Below, piece after piece: positions 46,475-55,673 of a stretch of 64,000 bases of DNA. Under the pieces are notes generated by a model that worked only from the letters and a program-made list of their open reading frames with translations, made no database searches and had not been told where the DNA came from. The position numbers and the translations under genes were made by a program. Origin of the DNA: Planococcus salinarum (GTDB lineage: Bacteria; Bacillota; Bacilli; Bacillales_A; Planococcaceae); the NCBI RefSeq assembly GCF_007004625.1, contig NZ_VIFV01000003.1:1-64000 (forward strand), written 5' to 3'. Numbering within the stretch: position 1 is the stretch's first letter; the number at the start of each line of letters is the position of its first letter.

Positions 46475-47350
46475 ATGACACACTCAAAATGGATTTTAAT
46501 GGCAGCAGGATTGGCTCTATTGACCGCTTGTTCAAGCGGCGATGGCAACTCGGCTGCACCTGAAAAAGAAGATACAGAAGAAGCAGCTGCTGAAACTGCC
46601 GGAGAAACGACAGAACAACCGACAGAAGAGAACGCAGAAGAATCAACAGAAGAAAAAACGGATGAAGAAGAAGCGGAAGAATCCGCAGAGCAGCCGGAAG
46701 AAGCTGTAAGTGCGGAGCCTCTTTACCGCTTGAATCCTGCAAATGCTGCAGTGGAGCCGATTGCTGATGCCAATGCTCAGGCAGTTTTAATGACCATTGA
46801 TGATGCCCCTGACAAGCGGAGTGTGGCTATGGCAGAAACCTTGAATGAATTGGGTGTGCCGGCGATCTTTTTTGTGAATGGCCACTTTTTGGATACTGAT
46901 GAAGAAAAAGAAAACCTGAAGAAAATCCATGATATGGGATTTGCCATAGGCAATCATACATATTCACATTCGAATTTAAAAACTATTCCTGAAGAACAGC
47001 AACGGGAAGAAATCCTTTCATTGAGCAATCTGGTTGAGGAAATTACAGGAGAACGTCCGGAATTTTTCCGTGCACCTTTTGGTATAAACACTGACTTCAC
47101 CAAAGCACTGGTTGAAGAGGAAGATATGGTGCTCATGAACTGGACGTATGGCTATGACTGGGAAAAGCAGTACATGGATGCAACCGCTTTGGCTGATATC
47201 ATGGTGAATACAGAATTGCTGCGTGACGGGGCTAACCTTCTTATGCATGACCGCGAATGGACGGCCGAAGCTTTGCCGGCAATTGTGCAGGGCTTGAGCG
47301 ATAAAGGCTACGATTTTATCGACCCGAACGACATCGAAGGTGTTCAATAA
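46475..47350 (+). CDS. polysaccharide deacetylase lipoprotein (NodB domain)
   Basis: Surface-anchored carbohydrate esterase, 291 residues. Lipobox LLTAC gives Cys19, followed by a Glu/Thr-rich tether to about residue 75 and a NodB domain. The usual TFDDG motif reads TIDDAP (near 105-110), keeping both Asp; the metal His pair is in GNHTYSHSNL, and FFRAPFG is present. It could deacetylate peptidoglycan or a surface glycan. The frame extends to 46445; ATG 46475 has AAGGTGAT upstream. Confidence 0.85.
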   Translation: MTHSKWILMAAGLALLTACSSGDGNSAAPEKEDTEEAAAETAGETTEQPTEENAEESTEEKTDEEEAEESAEQPEEAVSAEPLYRLNPANAAVEPIADANAQAVLMTIDDAPDKRSVAMAETLNELGVPAIFFVNGHFLDTDEEKENLKKIHDMGFAIGNHTYSHSNLKTIPEEQQREEILSLSNLVEEITGERPEFFRAPFGINTDFTKALVEEEDMVLMNWTYGYDWEKQYMDATALADIMVNTELLRDGANLLMHDREWTAEALPAIVQGLSDKGYDFIDPNDIEGVQ

Positions 47351-47394
47351 AAAAATCCGGAAAGCGTGGGGATACCACGTTTCCGGATTTTTTT
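47350..47394. terminator. bidirectional terminator between the deacetylase gene and speA
   Basis: AAAATCCGGAAA and TTTCCGGATTTT pair, extended by CGTGG/CCACG, with A-run and T-run at the edges. Confidence 0.9.
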
Positions 47395-48862
47395 AACGAA
47401 TTGCCAGTTGCTCTTTAATGACGCGCAGCAATTTCAACGTATCATCTTCAGGCCCCTGGACGGGCAATCCCGCTTCAACATTCATATGGATGTATTCGAT
47501 GTTTTCCTGTGTGATAATCTCGCCGGGAATGAATATCGGGATGCCAGGAGGATACACCATGATGAATTCGGCGGAAATCCGTCCCACAGCTTCGTCGATT
47601 TTGACCACTTCCGTGCTGGCGTAAAACGCATCACGGGGCGTCATGGCCAGACGCGGAATGTCCGGCAACAGGACGATGGGCTCCACAACTGCGGCCTCAT
47701 TGTCATAAGCTTCGCTCATTCGCTGAAGTGCATTCACCAGCAGATTCAATTCTTTGCGTGAATCTCCGATGGTAACAAGACAAAGAATGTTGTAAAGATC
47801 CGAAAGCTCAATCTCGATATTGGCATTTTCGCGCAGCCATTCTTCAGCCTGGTGTCCGGTGATGCCAAGATTTTTAACGCTGATCAGCAACTTGGTCGGA
47901 TCCAGATCAAATGTTGCGGATGTTTTCAGCAACTCTCTGCCGACACAATGCAGATGGGGGATTTTATTGATCCGCTTGCGTGCATCATTTGCCAGCCGGA
48001 TTGTCCGGTCGATCAGATCGGCTCCATTGATTGCCAATTGCCTTCTGGCTGTATCCAAAGAAGCCAGAATAGGATAAGAGGTGGAAGTCGTCGTCAACAT
48101 GGATAAAGTCGATTGCACGCGCTTTGCCGACACCAACCCTTCACGGACATTCAGCACTGAGCTTTGGGTCATGGACCCGCCGAGCTTGTGAACGGAGGTA
48201 GCCGCCATATCGGCCCCGGCCGCCATTGCGGACACCGGCAGGCTTTTATGGAAATGAATATGGACACCATGCGCTTCATCCACAAGAACCGGAATCTGGC
48301 GTTCATGGGCAATTTCAACAATGCGCTTAAGGTCTGCAGCAACCCCGAAATAGGTTGGGTTGATAACAAGCACTGCTTTGGCATCCGGGTATTCGATCAA
48401 AGCCTTTTCTACGGCTTCCGCTGATATTCCGTGTGATATCCCGAGTTCCGGATCGACCTCCGGGTGGATGAAAATAGGAACCGCTCCTGCAAAGACGATG
48501 GCTGACATGATCGACTTATGGACGTTTCGGGGAACCAGAATTTTATCGTTAGGCCCGACGACACTGAGGATCATCGTCATGATTGCGCCGCTCGTACCTT
48601 GAACGGAGAAGAATGTATGGTCAGCACCGAATGCCTCCGCAGCCAATTCCTGCGCTTTTTTTATCGCACCTTTAGGCGAGTGCAGGTCATCCAGTGGTGC
48701 AATATTGATCAAATCTATGGAAAGTATGTTATCGCCGACAAATTCCCGGAATGCGGGATCGACGCCATGACCTTTTTTATGGCCGGGAATATGGAATTGT
48801 ATTGGGTGCCGATTACGGTGCTTCAGTAAAGCATCGAATAATGGAGTTTCTAATTGTGACAA
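47393..48862 (-). CDS. speA: arginine decarboxylase (Orn/Lys/Arg decarboxylase family)
   Basis: PLP enzyme of fold type I that makes agmatine from arginine, the entry to polyamine synthesis in Bacillus. 489 residues (490 in B. subtilis SpeA). PLP Lys226 lies in SVHKLGGSMTQSS, preceded by DEAHGVH near 201-207. Starts at TTG 48862 with GAGGTGG upstream. Family members may decarboxylate lysine instead; the position after pdhD favours SpeA. Complements the potABCD import genes. Confidence 0.9.
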   Translation of the reverse strand: MSQLETPLFDALLKHRNRHPIQFHIPGHKKGHGVDPAFREFVGDNILSIDLINIAPLDDLHSPKGAIKKAQELAAEAFGADHTFFSVQGTSGAIMTMILSVVGPNDKILVPRNVHKSIMSAIVFAGAVPIFIHPEVDPELGISHGISAEAVEKALIEYPDAKAVLVINPTYFGVAADLKRIVEIAHERQIPVLVDEAHGVHIHFHKSLPVSAMAAGADMAATSVHKLGGSMTQSSVLNVREGLVSAKRVQSTLSMLTTTSTSYPILASLDTARRQLAINGADLIDRTIRLANDARKRINKIPHLHCVGRELLKTSATFDLDPTKLLISVKNLGITGHQAEEWLRENANIEIELSDLYNILCLVTIGDSRKELNLLVNALQRMSEAYDNEAAVVEPIVLLPDIPRLAMTPRDAFYASTEVVKIDEAVGRISAEFIMVYPPGIPIFIPGEIITQENIEYIHMNVEAGLPVQGPEDDTLKLLRVIKEQLAIR

Positions 48863-48996
48863 TTGATTACCACCTCACTTTTAAAAATGAAAACAAAAAG
48901 AATTATAGCATGTTGATGCAAGCTATTCTATAAAAATAAAAGGATTATGCATATCTTCATCGAATACAGGATATGCAGATAGAAAGGAGTGGCAAT

Positions 48997-49962
48997 ATGC
49001 AATTTTCCACACGCATTACTGAATTACTGGGTATCGAGTTGCCGATCATACAAGGGGGGCTGGCATATCTTGCGTATGCCGAATTAGCGGCAGCTGTTTC
49101 AAACGCCGGCGGCCTGGGACAGATTACGGCCATGAGCCTTGCTTCACCCGAACAATTGAGAGAGGAAATCCGTAAAGTGAGAAGTCTGACCGACAAACCA
49201 TTCGGGGTCAATTTCGCGATTGGGGAACATGGCAGGCAATTTTCCCATATGCTCGAAGTCGCGATTGAGGAAGAGGTGCCGGTTGTCTCCATGACCGGAG
49301 GCAACCCAACGCCTATCTTTAAACAGCTGGAAGGAACGGCCATCCGGAAGCTGGTGCTCGTGGCGGCCCGCAAACAGGCATTGAAAGCGGAAATGCTGGG
49401 TGCAGATGCCGTTATGGTAGTGGGCCACGAAGGCGGGGGCCATCTCGGGCGGGACGATATCGGGACGATGGTGCTGATTCCGCAGGTGGTGGATGCAGTG
49501 AAAATTCCGGTTATAGCGTCAGGCGGGATAGGCGATGGCCGTGGTTTGATGGCGGCATTGGCGCTCGGAGCCGAAGGAATTGAAATGGGCACCCGCTTTA
49601 TTGCGACGAAAGAATGCGTTCACGCATCAGAAGCTTACAAAACCGCTTTGGTCAACAGCTCCGAAAATGATACAGTCATTATTAAAAGAAGCATCGGGGC
49701 GCCTGCAAGGACCCTCAAAAACAGCTGGACCGATAAGATCCTGGAAATTGAACACGAAACTCCGACATATGAATCGCTGAAGGATTATATAAGCGGTGAA
49801 GCCAATAAACGTTTCATCTATGCCGGCCGCAATGACCAGGGGTTCGGATGGGCCGGACAAGTCACAGGCATGATTCGTGACGTTCCTTCTGTGAAGGAGT
49901 TGTTCGACAGAATGGTGGAAGAAGCTGATGGGATCCGCCGCAGATGGGGTTCTTTTGAATAG
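48997..49962 (+). CDS. nitronate monooxygenase-like FMN enzyme
   Basis: TIM-barrel flavoprotein of the 2-nitropropane dioxygenase / enoyl-ACP reductase (FabK) group, 321 residues. Start region LPIIQGGLAYLAYAELAAAV, the VVGHEGGGHLG motif near 141-151 and ASGGIGDGRGL near 172-182 (phosphate binding). ATG 48997 follows AAAGGAGTG; the frame is open 24 bases further up. Substrate uncertain: nitronate detoxification or fatty-acid related. 15 bases upstream of yktA. Confidence 0.82.
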   Translation: MQFSTRITELLGIELPIIQGGLAYLAYAELAAAVSNAGGLGQITAMSLASPEQLREEIRKVRSLTDKPFGVNFAIGEHGRQFSHMLEVAIEEEVPVVSMTGGNPTPIFKQLEGTAIRKLVLVAARKQALKAEMLGADAVMVVGHEGGGHLGRDDIGTMVLIPQVVDAVKIPVIASGGIGDGRGLMAALALGAEGIEMGTRFIATKECVHASEAYKTALVNSSENDTVIIKRSIGAPARTLKNSWTDKILEIEHETPTYESLKDYISGEANKRFIYAGRNDQGFGWAGQVTGMIRDVPSVKELFDRMVEEADGIRRRWGSFE

Positions 49963-49976
49963 AAGGAGGAATTAGA

Positions 49977-50252
49977 ATGGACTATTCATATCCATTTTCG
50001 CTTGATTGGAGCACAGAGGAAATTATCGACGTGGTAACTTTTTTCGAAGGCATTGAAATGGCCTATGAAACGGGAATCAGACGCGAGGAAATGATGACAA
50101 GGTACGAGAATTTCAAAAACGTCGTACCGGCAATGTCTGAAGAGAAAACATACTTCAGGGAGTTTGAAGCAGAAAGCGGCTACGCCAGTTTTCCGGTTAT
50201 CAGGGAAATGAAAGCAGCCGGTGCCAATTCAGTGATCAAAATAAACAAATAG
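49977..50252 (+). CDS. yktA: UPF0223 family protein YktA
   Basis: 91-residue soluble helical protein, starting MDYSYPFSLDWSTEEI, which fits the UPF0223 family. Function unknown. AAGGAGG precedes the ATG; it follows the nitronate monooxygenase gene closely. Neighbour yktB on the other strand supports the name. Confidence 0.85.
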   Translation: MDYSYPFSLDWSTEEIIDVVTFFEGIEMAYETGIRREEMMTRYENFKNVVPAMSEEKTYFREFEAESGYASFPVIREMKAAGANSVIKINK

Positions 50253-50259
50253 AACGCTG

Positions 50260-50291
50260 AAACCCGCAACGGAGTTTTCCGCTGCGGGTTT
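50260..50291. terminator. terminator between yktA and yktB
   Basis: AAACCCGCA pairs with TGCGGGTTT around an ACGGAGTTTTCCGC region that can extend the stem. Confidence 0.8.
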
Positions 50292-50316
50292 ATTTGGTCA
50301 TACAGTATTAGTCGAA

Positions 50317-50934
50317 TCACTTATTCAGCATTTCGTTGTAAACGGGCAGCAATTCGTCAAACGTCTTTTCGACCAGTTCGTCGAATTGGCTTTTGCTCAA
50401 ATTGTCGGCTTCGTCACGCTGCAGATGGCGGCCGATGACGAATTCGCCTTTTTTTACGTCGCGCAGGCGCTGCAGAAGCTGCTCGACGCCTTTTTCACCC
50501 AGATCCTTCAAAGTGGAAGCTTCCGGTTTCATATGGTCTCCAGATACGACCATGTCGCGGGGGAGTTTACTGATGGTTTCGGAATGCAACAGACGCTCCG
50601 CCATCGCGGATTTCCCGCTAGCTTCATAGATGACGGCCAAAATGATGAACACGTGGCTCTCCCACAGGCCGATCTGGAAATGGGGTACAGCTTTGTACCC
50701 ACGCTTGTGTGGCGCAAAAGCTACCCAACTGTCATTGGGCGGGTTAACAGTGCGGCGCATATGCTTGGCCACATGGGGATGGTATTCTTCCCCTGTTTTA
50801 CCGGAAAAATAAGCTGAATACTGTGTACCGAGTTCCTCGAATTTTGGACGCACCTTTTCGATAAGCGCTGACATTCTGGCTTCGAGGCCGGGTGTTTCAA
50901 ACACCTTGAAATGTTTTTCGTTCCAATAAGACAT
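50317..50934 (-). CDS. yktB: UPF0637 family protein YktB
   Basis: 205-residue soluble protein; sequence and length fit UPF0637 (YktB, 212 residues). Function unknown. ATG 50934 follows GAAGGAGG; the frame is open 30 bases further. Divergent from ykzI. Confidence 0.87.
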   Translation of the reverse strand: MSYWNEKHFKVFETPGLEARMSALIEKVRPKFEELGTQYSAYFSGKTGEEYHPHVAKHMRRTVNPPNDSWVAFAPHKRGYKAVPHFQIGLWESHVFIILAVIYEASGKSAMAERLLHSETISKLPRDMVVSGDHMKPEASTLKDLGEKGVEQLLQRLRDVKKGEFVIGRHLQRDEADNLSKSQFDELVEKTFDELLPVYNEMLNK

Positions 50935-51094
50935 GAATTCTGTTTCCTCCTTCAACTGGCTCATAAAATTACTTTACAGGACTTTGCCAAAAAATTATAG
51001 AAAGACGTTTCTGTTTACAGGCAATCGGGTAAAGTTTGGTAACAACATTAATTTTTCGGAATTATTGGAATCTAAAAGGGAAGGGGTGCTAAAA

Positions 51095-51289
51095 ATGAAG
51101 CAGATGATCCAAATAATCCGCAAAGCAGATGTCGAAAAAGAATACATCCACGTATTGAAGCTGGAACTAGATTACGAGCTTGCTTCCCTATTTGAAGCCA
51201 TGCAGCAAGAAAATGTCCGGGAAATTAAGAAAAGCAAAAAACGGCTTCAGGAAATACACGTGGAACTGGAGGCTCTTCATGCGCTTTAA
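51095..51289 (+). CDS. ykzI: small helical protein YkzI
   Basis: 64 residues, almost all helical and charged (for example EKEYIHVLKLELDYELASL). GGAAGGGG precedes ATG 51095. Size and position between yktB and yktC match B. subtilis YkzI. Function unknown. Confidence 0.75.
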   Translation: MKQMIQIIRKADVEKEYIHVLKLELDYELASLFEAMQQENVREIKKSKKRLQEIHVELEALHAL

Positions 51290-51306
51290 TCCATTTCATT
51301 CATAAG

Positions 51307-51340
51307 GCCACCTGCTGAAGTATGACAGCAGGTGGCTTTT
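51307..51340 (+). terminator. terminator after ykzI
   Basis: GCCACCTGCTG pairs with CAGCAGGTGGC around AAGTATGA, followed by T4. Confidence 0.85.
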
Positions 51341-51377
51341 GACGTTATACTGTTGTAAACAGAGGAGGAAGCTTTTT

Positions 51378-52169
51378 ATGGATTTGCACGAAATGGACAG
51401 ATATATCAAATCAATCATCAAGGAAGCAGGGCATAGAATTCGCAACTCTTTCCTATCGGATATTTCAATAGAATCAAAATCGAATGTCAATGATCTCGTA
51501 ACGAACATCGATAAAGAAATAGAACAATTTTTCATTTCCCGCATCAACCGTGATTTCCCCGAACACCGTATTTTCGGTGAGGAAGGATTCGGAGATGAAA
51601 TCCGGGATCAAAAAGGTGTAATCTGGCTGCTCGATCCGATTGATGGAACAATGAATTTCGTTCACCAGAAACGCAACTTTGCAATATCACTCGGAATTTA
51701 CGATGAAGGAATCGGCAAGCTCGGATACATATATGATGTGGTTAATGATGATCTGTACCACGGTGTGCTTGGCGGAGGCGCTTATTATAATGATGAAAAG
51801 CTGTGCCGGCTGTCCGACACGGTTATAGAGGAATCGATCATTGCAATGAACGCCACATGGGCTGTGCCGAACCGGTACTTTGACCATAATGGTACGTTGC
51901 AGTTGATCCAGGATGTCCGCGGCATCAGGTCCTATGGATCGGCAGCCCTTGAACTGGCATATCTCGCAAGTGGTCGCATAGACGCGTATATTTCGATGAG
52001 GCTCTCTCCCTGGGATATCGCAGGGGGGATGGTCATAGCCAGGGAAGTTGGTGCGGTAGCCACCAACATCAGAGGGGAGCCGGCAAATCTTATGAAGCAG
52101 GATACATTCATTGCGGCAAATCCTTCTATCCATTCCCGGATACTAGAAAAATACATTCAACAAAAATAA
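51378..52169 (+). CDS. yktC: inositol monophosphatase family protein
   Basis: Mg2+-dependent phosphatase, 263 residues. Metal motifs EEGFGDE near 68-74, DPIDGTMNFVHQ near 85-96 and WDIAGGMVIAREVG near 212-225. Could act on inositol phosphate or related small phosphates (in some bacteria on PAP or NADP). ATG 51378 follows GAGGAGG. Confidence 0.9.
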   Translation: MDLHEMDRYIKSIIKEAGHRIRNSFLSDISIESKSNVNDLVTNIDKEIEQFFISRINRDFPEHRIFGEEGFGDEIRDQKGVIWLLDPIDGTMNFVHQKRNFAISLGIYDEGIGKLGYIYDVVNDDLYHGVLGGGAYYNDEKLCRLSDTVIEESIIAMNATWAVPNRYFDHNGTLQLIQDVRGIRSYGSAALELAYLASGRIDAYISMRLSPWDIAGGMVIAREVGAVATNIRGEPANLMKQDTFIAANPSIHSRILEKYIQQK

Positions 52170-52202
52170 AAAAAGGATGCGAAGCCGCATCCTTTTTTTT
52201 GT
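52167..52202 (+). terminator. terminator after yktC
   Basis: AAAAAGGATGCG pairs with CGCATCCTTTTT around AAGC; overlaps the stop codon of yktC. Confidence 0.9.
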
Positions 52203-52212
52203 TGAAAATTAT

Positions 52213-52376
52213 GAAACTGTATCACTTGAACAAAAGAGCCATACTTTACAGAACGCTTCGACGCAAAGGCTCAACCCCGCAGGCGTCGGCAAATGTCTTC
52301 GGAATTATTATTACGGAAGGGCGCACTATAAAATTAGTTGACCTTCTATAGTGACAAAATAAAGCTCCTGCATTTG
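52213..52376. repeat. degenerate element with internal inverted repeats
   Basis: The 230-base gap between yktC and ylaF contains no gene. CGGCAAATG (52288 region) is matched by CATTTGCCG (52371 region), CACTATA by TATAGTG, and the left part shares words with 6028-6092. It looks like a decayed MITE or structured intergenic repeat; limits are approximate. Confidence 0.4.
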
Positions 52377-52399
52377 CCGTGACAATCCCGAAGAAGTCA

Positions 52400-52585
52400 T
52401 TACAATGATCCGGCTTCAATCATCGCCTGTTTTTTCTTGAAGCCGAACATCATGATGACACCAAGCAAAACGATTGCCAGGAAGACCATTGGAATGCTGC
52501 GGAATGCAACTGCAAGACCGATGCCAGCCATGGCCAACAAGGCGGCTAACGAGTAGAGAACGAAAATCCATTTTACATTTTTCAT
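52400..52585 (-). CDS. ylaF: YlaF-like small membrane protein (DUF5325)
   Basis: 61 residues with two hydrophobic segments (about 4-24, 30-47) and a basic end. AGGAGG precedes the ATG. Position just upstream of typA matches ylaF in B. subtilis. Function unknown. Confidence 0.8.
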   Translation of the reverse strand: MKNVKWIFVLYSLAALLAMAGIGLAVAFRSIPMVFLAIVLLGVIMMFGFKKKQAMIEAGSL

Positions 52586-52694
52586 CTATTTTCCTCCTGA
52601 AACTAGGTGCTGAAATAAAATCTTAGGGTTTTCTCCCTGTATGTGATATACTAGCACAGTTATAGGCATGAAAAAAGAATATTGGAGTGAAAAT

Positions 52695-54542
52695 ATGACT
52701 AACTTACGAAACGATCTAAGAAACATTGCTATTATTGCCCACGTTGACCATGGTAAAACGACGCTTGTGGATCAGCTGTTGCAACAATCAGGAATTTTCC
52801 GTTCAAATGAACATATGGATGAACGAGCTATGGACTCAAACGATATCGAGAGAGAACGTGGAATCACAATTCTTGCAAAGAATACTGCGATTCAATATAA
52901 AGATGCCAAAATCAACATTTTGGATACACCTGGACACGCCGATTTCGGTGGAGAAGTGGAACGTATCATGAAAATGGTTGATGGTGTCCTTTTGGTAGTG
53001 GACGCGTATGAGGGCTGTATGCCACAAACACGCTTTGTATTGAAAAAAGCTCTTGAGCAAAACTTGAAGCCAATTGTAGTAGTAAACAAAATTGACCGTG
53101 ACTTCGCGCGTCCGGAAGAAGTGGTTGATGAAGTAATCGAATTGTTCATCGAACTTGAAGCGAACGACGACCAATTGGAATTCCCGGTTATTTTCGCATC
53201 AGCTATGAATGGTACCGCAAGCCTTTCACCTGATCCTGCTGATCAGGAAGAGACTATGCAGGTTCTTTATGATTCAATTCTTGAAAATGTACCTGCGCCA
53301 ATTGATAACAGAGACGAGCCGCTTCAATTCCAGGTAGCACTTCTTGATTACAACGACTACGTTGGACGTATCGGGATTGGCCGCGTATTCCGTGGCACAA
53401 TCGAAGTCGGACAATCTGTCGCACTGATGAAGCTTGATGGATCAGTTAAGAATTTCCGTGTAACGAAAATCCATGGTTTCATGGGTCTTAAACGGATTGA
53501 GATCCAAAAAGCAGAAGCTGGCGATCTGATTGCTGTATCTGGTATGGAAGATATCAACGTCGGAGAAACTGTATGTCCTCAGGACCATCAGGAAGCATTG
53601 CCGATTCTTCGCATTGATGAACCGACTCTTCAGATGACATTCCTTGTCAACAACAGCCCGTTTGCGGGTAAAGAAGGGAAATTCATCACGTCAAGAAAAA
53701 TTCAGGAACGTCTGGATGCGCAATTGGAAACGGATGTTTCACTTCGTGTGGATCCAACAGATTCACCTGATGCATGGGTTGTTTCAGGACGCGGCGAATT
53801 GCATTTGTCGATCCTGATCGAGAACATGCGCCGTGAAGGATTTGAAATTCAAGTATCTAAACCGGAAGTTATTGTACGTATGGTTGACGGAGTTCGCTGC
53901 GAACCTGTTGAGCGTGTGCAAGTGGATGTGCCTGAAGAATATACTGGCGCAATCATCGAATCTTTGGGTGAACGCAAAGGCGAAATGCTTGATATGATCA
54001 ATAACGGAAGCGGACAGGTCCGTTTGGTATTTAACGTACCGGCTCGCGGCTTGATCGGCTATACAACTGAATTTTTGACACAGACTCGTGGCTACGGAAT
54101 TATCAATCACACATTCGACAGCTACCAGCCGGTCGCTTCCGGGCGCGTTGGCGGACGTCGCCAGGGTGTATTGGTATCCATGGAGCGCGGTAAAGTTTCA
54201 ACTTACGGCCTGATGGGCATCGAAGACCGCGGAACGGCATTTGTTGAAGTCGGCGCTGAAATCTACGAAGGCATGATTGTCGGTGAACATAACCGCGACA
54301 GCGACTTGACAGTAAACATCGTTAAGATCAAAGCTGCGACAAACATCCGTTCTGCCAACAAAGACCAAACGACTACAATGAAAAAAGCACGTCTGATGAG
54401 CCTTGAAGAAGCGCTTGAATACTTGAACGACGATGAGTATTGCGAAATCACACCGCAGACAATCCGTCTGCGCAAGAAGATTCTTGATAAAAACGAACGT
54501 GAGCGTATGGCGAAAAAGAAAAAAGTTGCCATCGAAGAATAA
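52695..54542 (+). CDS. typA: translational GTPase TypA/BipA
   Basis: Ribosome-associated GTPase of the EF-G family that aids 50S assembly and stress growth; 615 residues. G1 AHVDHGKT at 15-22, G2 region RERGITI, G3 DTPGHADFG near 75-83, G4 NKIDRD near 129-134. C-terminal BipA domain present. ATG 52695 follows GGAGTG; the open frame from 52668 is not supported by a ribosome site. Confidence 0.96.
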   Translation: MTNLRNDLRNIAIIAHVDHGKTTLVDQLLQQSGIFRSNEHMDERAMDSNDIERERGITILAKNTAIQYKDAKINILDTPGHADFGGEVERIMKMVDGVLLVVDAYEGCMPQTRFVLKKALEQNLKPIVVVNKIDRDFARPEEVVDEVIELFIELEANDDQLEFPVIFASAMNGTASLSPDPADQEETMQVLYDSILENVPAPIDNRDEPLQFQVALLDYNDYVGRIGIGRVFRGTIEVGQSVALMKLDGSVKNFRVTKIHGFMGLKRIEIQKAEAGDLIAVSGMEDINVGETVCPQDHQEALPILRIDEPTLQMTFLVNNSPFAGKEGKFITSRKIQERLDAQLETDVSLRVDPTDSPDAWVVSGRGELHLSILIENMRREGFEIQVSKPEVIVRMVDGVRCEPVERVQVDVPEEYTGAIIESLGERKGEMLDMINNGSGQVRLVFNVPARGLIGYTTEFLTQTRGYGIINHTFDSYQPVASGRVGGRRQGVLVSMERGKVSTYGLMGIEDRGTAFVEVGAEIYEGMIVGEHNRDSDLTVNIVKIKAATNIRSANKDQTTTMKKARLMSLEEALEYLNDDEYCEITPQTIRLRKKILDKNERERMAKKKKVAIEE

Positions 54543-54565
54543 AAGAATGGAAGGATGTATAAGCC

Positions 54566-54895
54566 GTGGACGATCAATCGTTTGTCTATGACAATATGTA
54601 TCCGGTAGCCAGGGTTCTATATCAGAATTTGCCGAGCTTTGAAATTGCCGGCTTTGCCTTATTCGGTGTAATCCTTCTTTTATCGGCCCTTGTTTACAAA
54701 CTGGGGTTTGCTAAAAAGCTGCCGCTCGGAAAAAATATTGTAATCGGCCTGTTTTTGGCAGTCGGTGGATTGGGGCTGACTTTTCTGGCCTTCTTCCTGC
54801 CGGTTGTCGAAGGGCTGGTCATTGCCGCGCTTATCCTGATTCTCTATAAAATCCGCTTATGGCGCGAAAAACGCGAAAACGCTGCATCTCATTGA
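54566..54895 (+). CDS. ylaH: YlaH-like membrane protein
   Basis: 109 residues with about three hydrophobic segments (25-48, 58-78, 79-95) and a basic C terminus. GTG start preceded by GAAGGATG. Follows typA by 23 bases, as ylaH follows ylaG in B. subtilis. Function unknown. Confidence 0.82.
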   Translation: MDDQSFVYDNMYPVARVLYQNLPSFEIAGFALFGVILLLSALVYKLGFAKKLPLGKNIVIGLFLAVGGLGLTFLAFFLPVVEGLVIAALILILYKIRLWREKRENAASH

Positions 54896-54911
54896 GGTGC
54901 AGCGTTTTTTG
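54876..54911 (+). terminator. terminator after typA-ylaH
   Basis: AAACGCTGCATCTC pairs with GAGGTGCAGCGTTT, followed by T-run; overlaps the ylaH stop. Confidence 0.9.
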
Positions 54912-54995
54912 CCTTTCGAAAGACTTCGGCAACATTGATTTTTCCGAAGCTATCGCTTGCTGTGAAATGATAGGCCCTTAATTTTTAAACAAGAA

Positions 54996-55029
54996 AAAAT
55001 GCAGTGCCCTATTGAGGCACTGCGTTTTT
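54996..55029 (-). terminator. terminator of the ylaI operon
   Basis: On the minus strand CGCAGTGCC pairs with GGCACTGCA, followed by T-run; overlaps the stop of the membrane protein gene. Confidence 0.8.
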
Positions 55030-55458
55030 GCGTTCAAATATTTTATAGAGGATTGGCAGCAGCAATGAATATGCCAGGTTGCCGAATACCCAATAGGTGA
55101 TGGCCTCCCAGTCGGTCAGCCCGGGAACCTGTTCCGTGACTGCCATAGATGACAATATGAAATAGAGAAAATAAGTGGGTGAACAAAGAATCAGGCTGAG
55201 AACGGTCAACTGCCCGAAAGTGTAGGGACGGCGTTTGGCAAGGTAGACGTAGACGACGCCAATGACGACAGAGACCGCTGTATGGAATAAGAATTCTGTC
55301 ATTTCCGACCAGTCAATATCTCCAATGACCGGGATAAAGTCGACGTTCAACAGCAGCAGATAGACATTCACGCCCGTCACAGATTGAATCCATTTAAATA
55401 ATAAGCCCAAAATCAGGCCACTCCAAAATCCAATCCACACACCCTTCAGAAACTTCAT
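55009..55458 (-). CDS. four-TM membrane protein of unknown family
   Basis: 149 residues with about four hydrophobic segments (7-26, 57-75, 85-108, 120-140). I do not recognise the family with confidence. Its ATG overlaps the ylaI stop (TGATG), with GAGGA upstream, so the two are coupled; it is the last gene of a three-gene minus-strand operon. Confidence 0.72.
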   Translation of the reverse strand: MKFLKGVWIGFWSGLILGLLFKWIQSVTGVNVYLLLLNVDFIPVIGDIDWSEMTEFLFHTAVSVVIGVVYVYLAKRRPYTFGQLTVLSLILCSPTYFLYFILSSMAVTEQVPGLTDWEAITYWVFGNLAYSLLLPILYKIFERKNAVPQ

Positions 55459-55661
55459 CAAAAGTCTTCCTCAATCTTGCGTGAACTGCGGTAGAAATGG
55501 AATTTACCGGTAGCCAGCCGTTCTTTCGTACGTTTCTCGATCCGCTGGTGGCAGGTCTTGCACATATGTGTGTGGATCGGCCGGTTTCTGAGCCGTTTTG
55601 CTGCAAGAGTATCATCCACTAATTCTTCGATAGTGTCGCAAATAACACATTTAACACGCAT
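55458..55661 (-). CDS. ylaI: YlaI-like zinc-binding small protein (DUF2197)
   Basis: 67 residues with paired cysteines CVIC (5-8) and CKTC (34-37), a likely zinc ribbon, and a basic C terminus. Matches YlaI (DUF2197). Function unknown. Middle gene of the operon. Confidence 0.82.
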   Translation of the reverse strand: MRVKCVICDTIEELVDDTLAAKRLRNRPIHTHMCKTCHQRIEKRTKERLATGKFHFYRSSRKIEEDF

Positions 55662-55673
55662 GGTGCTTCACTC

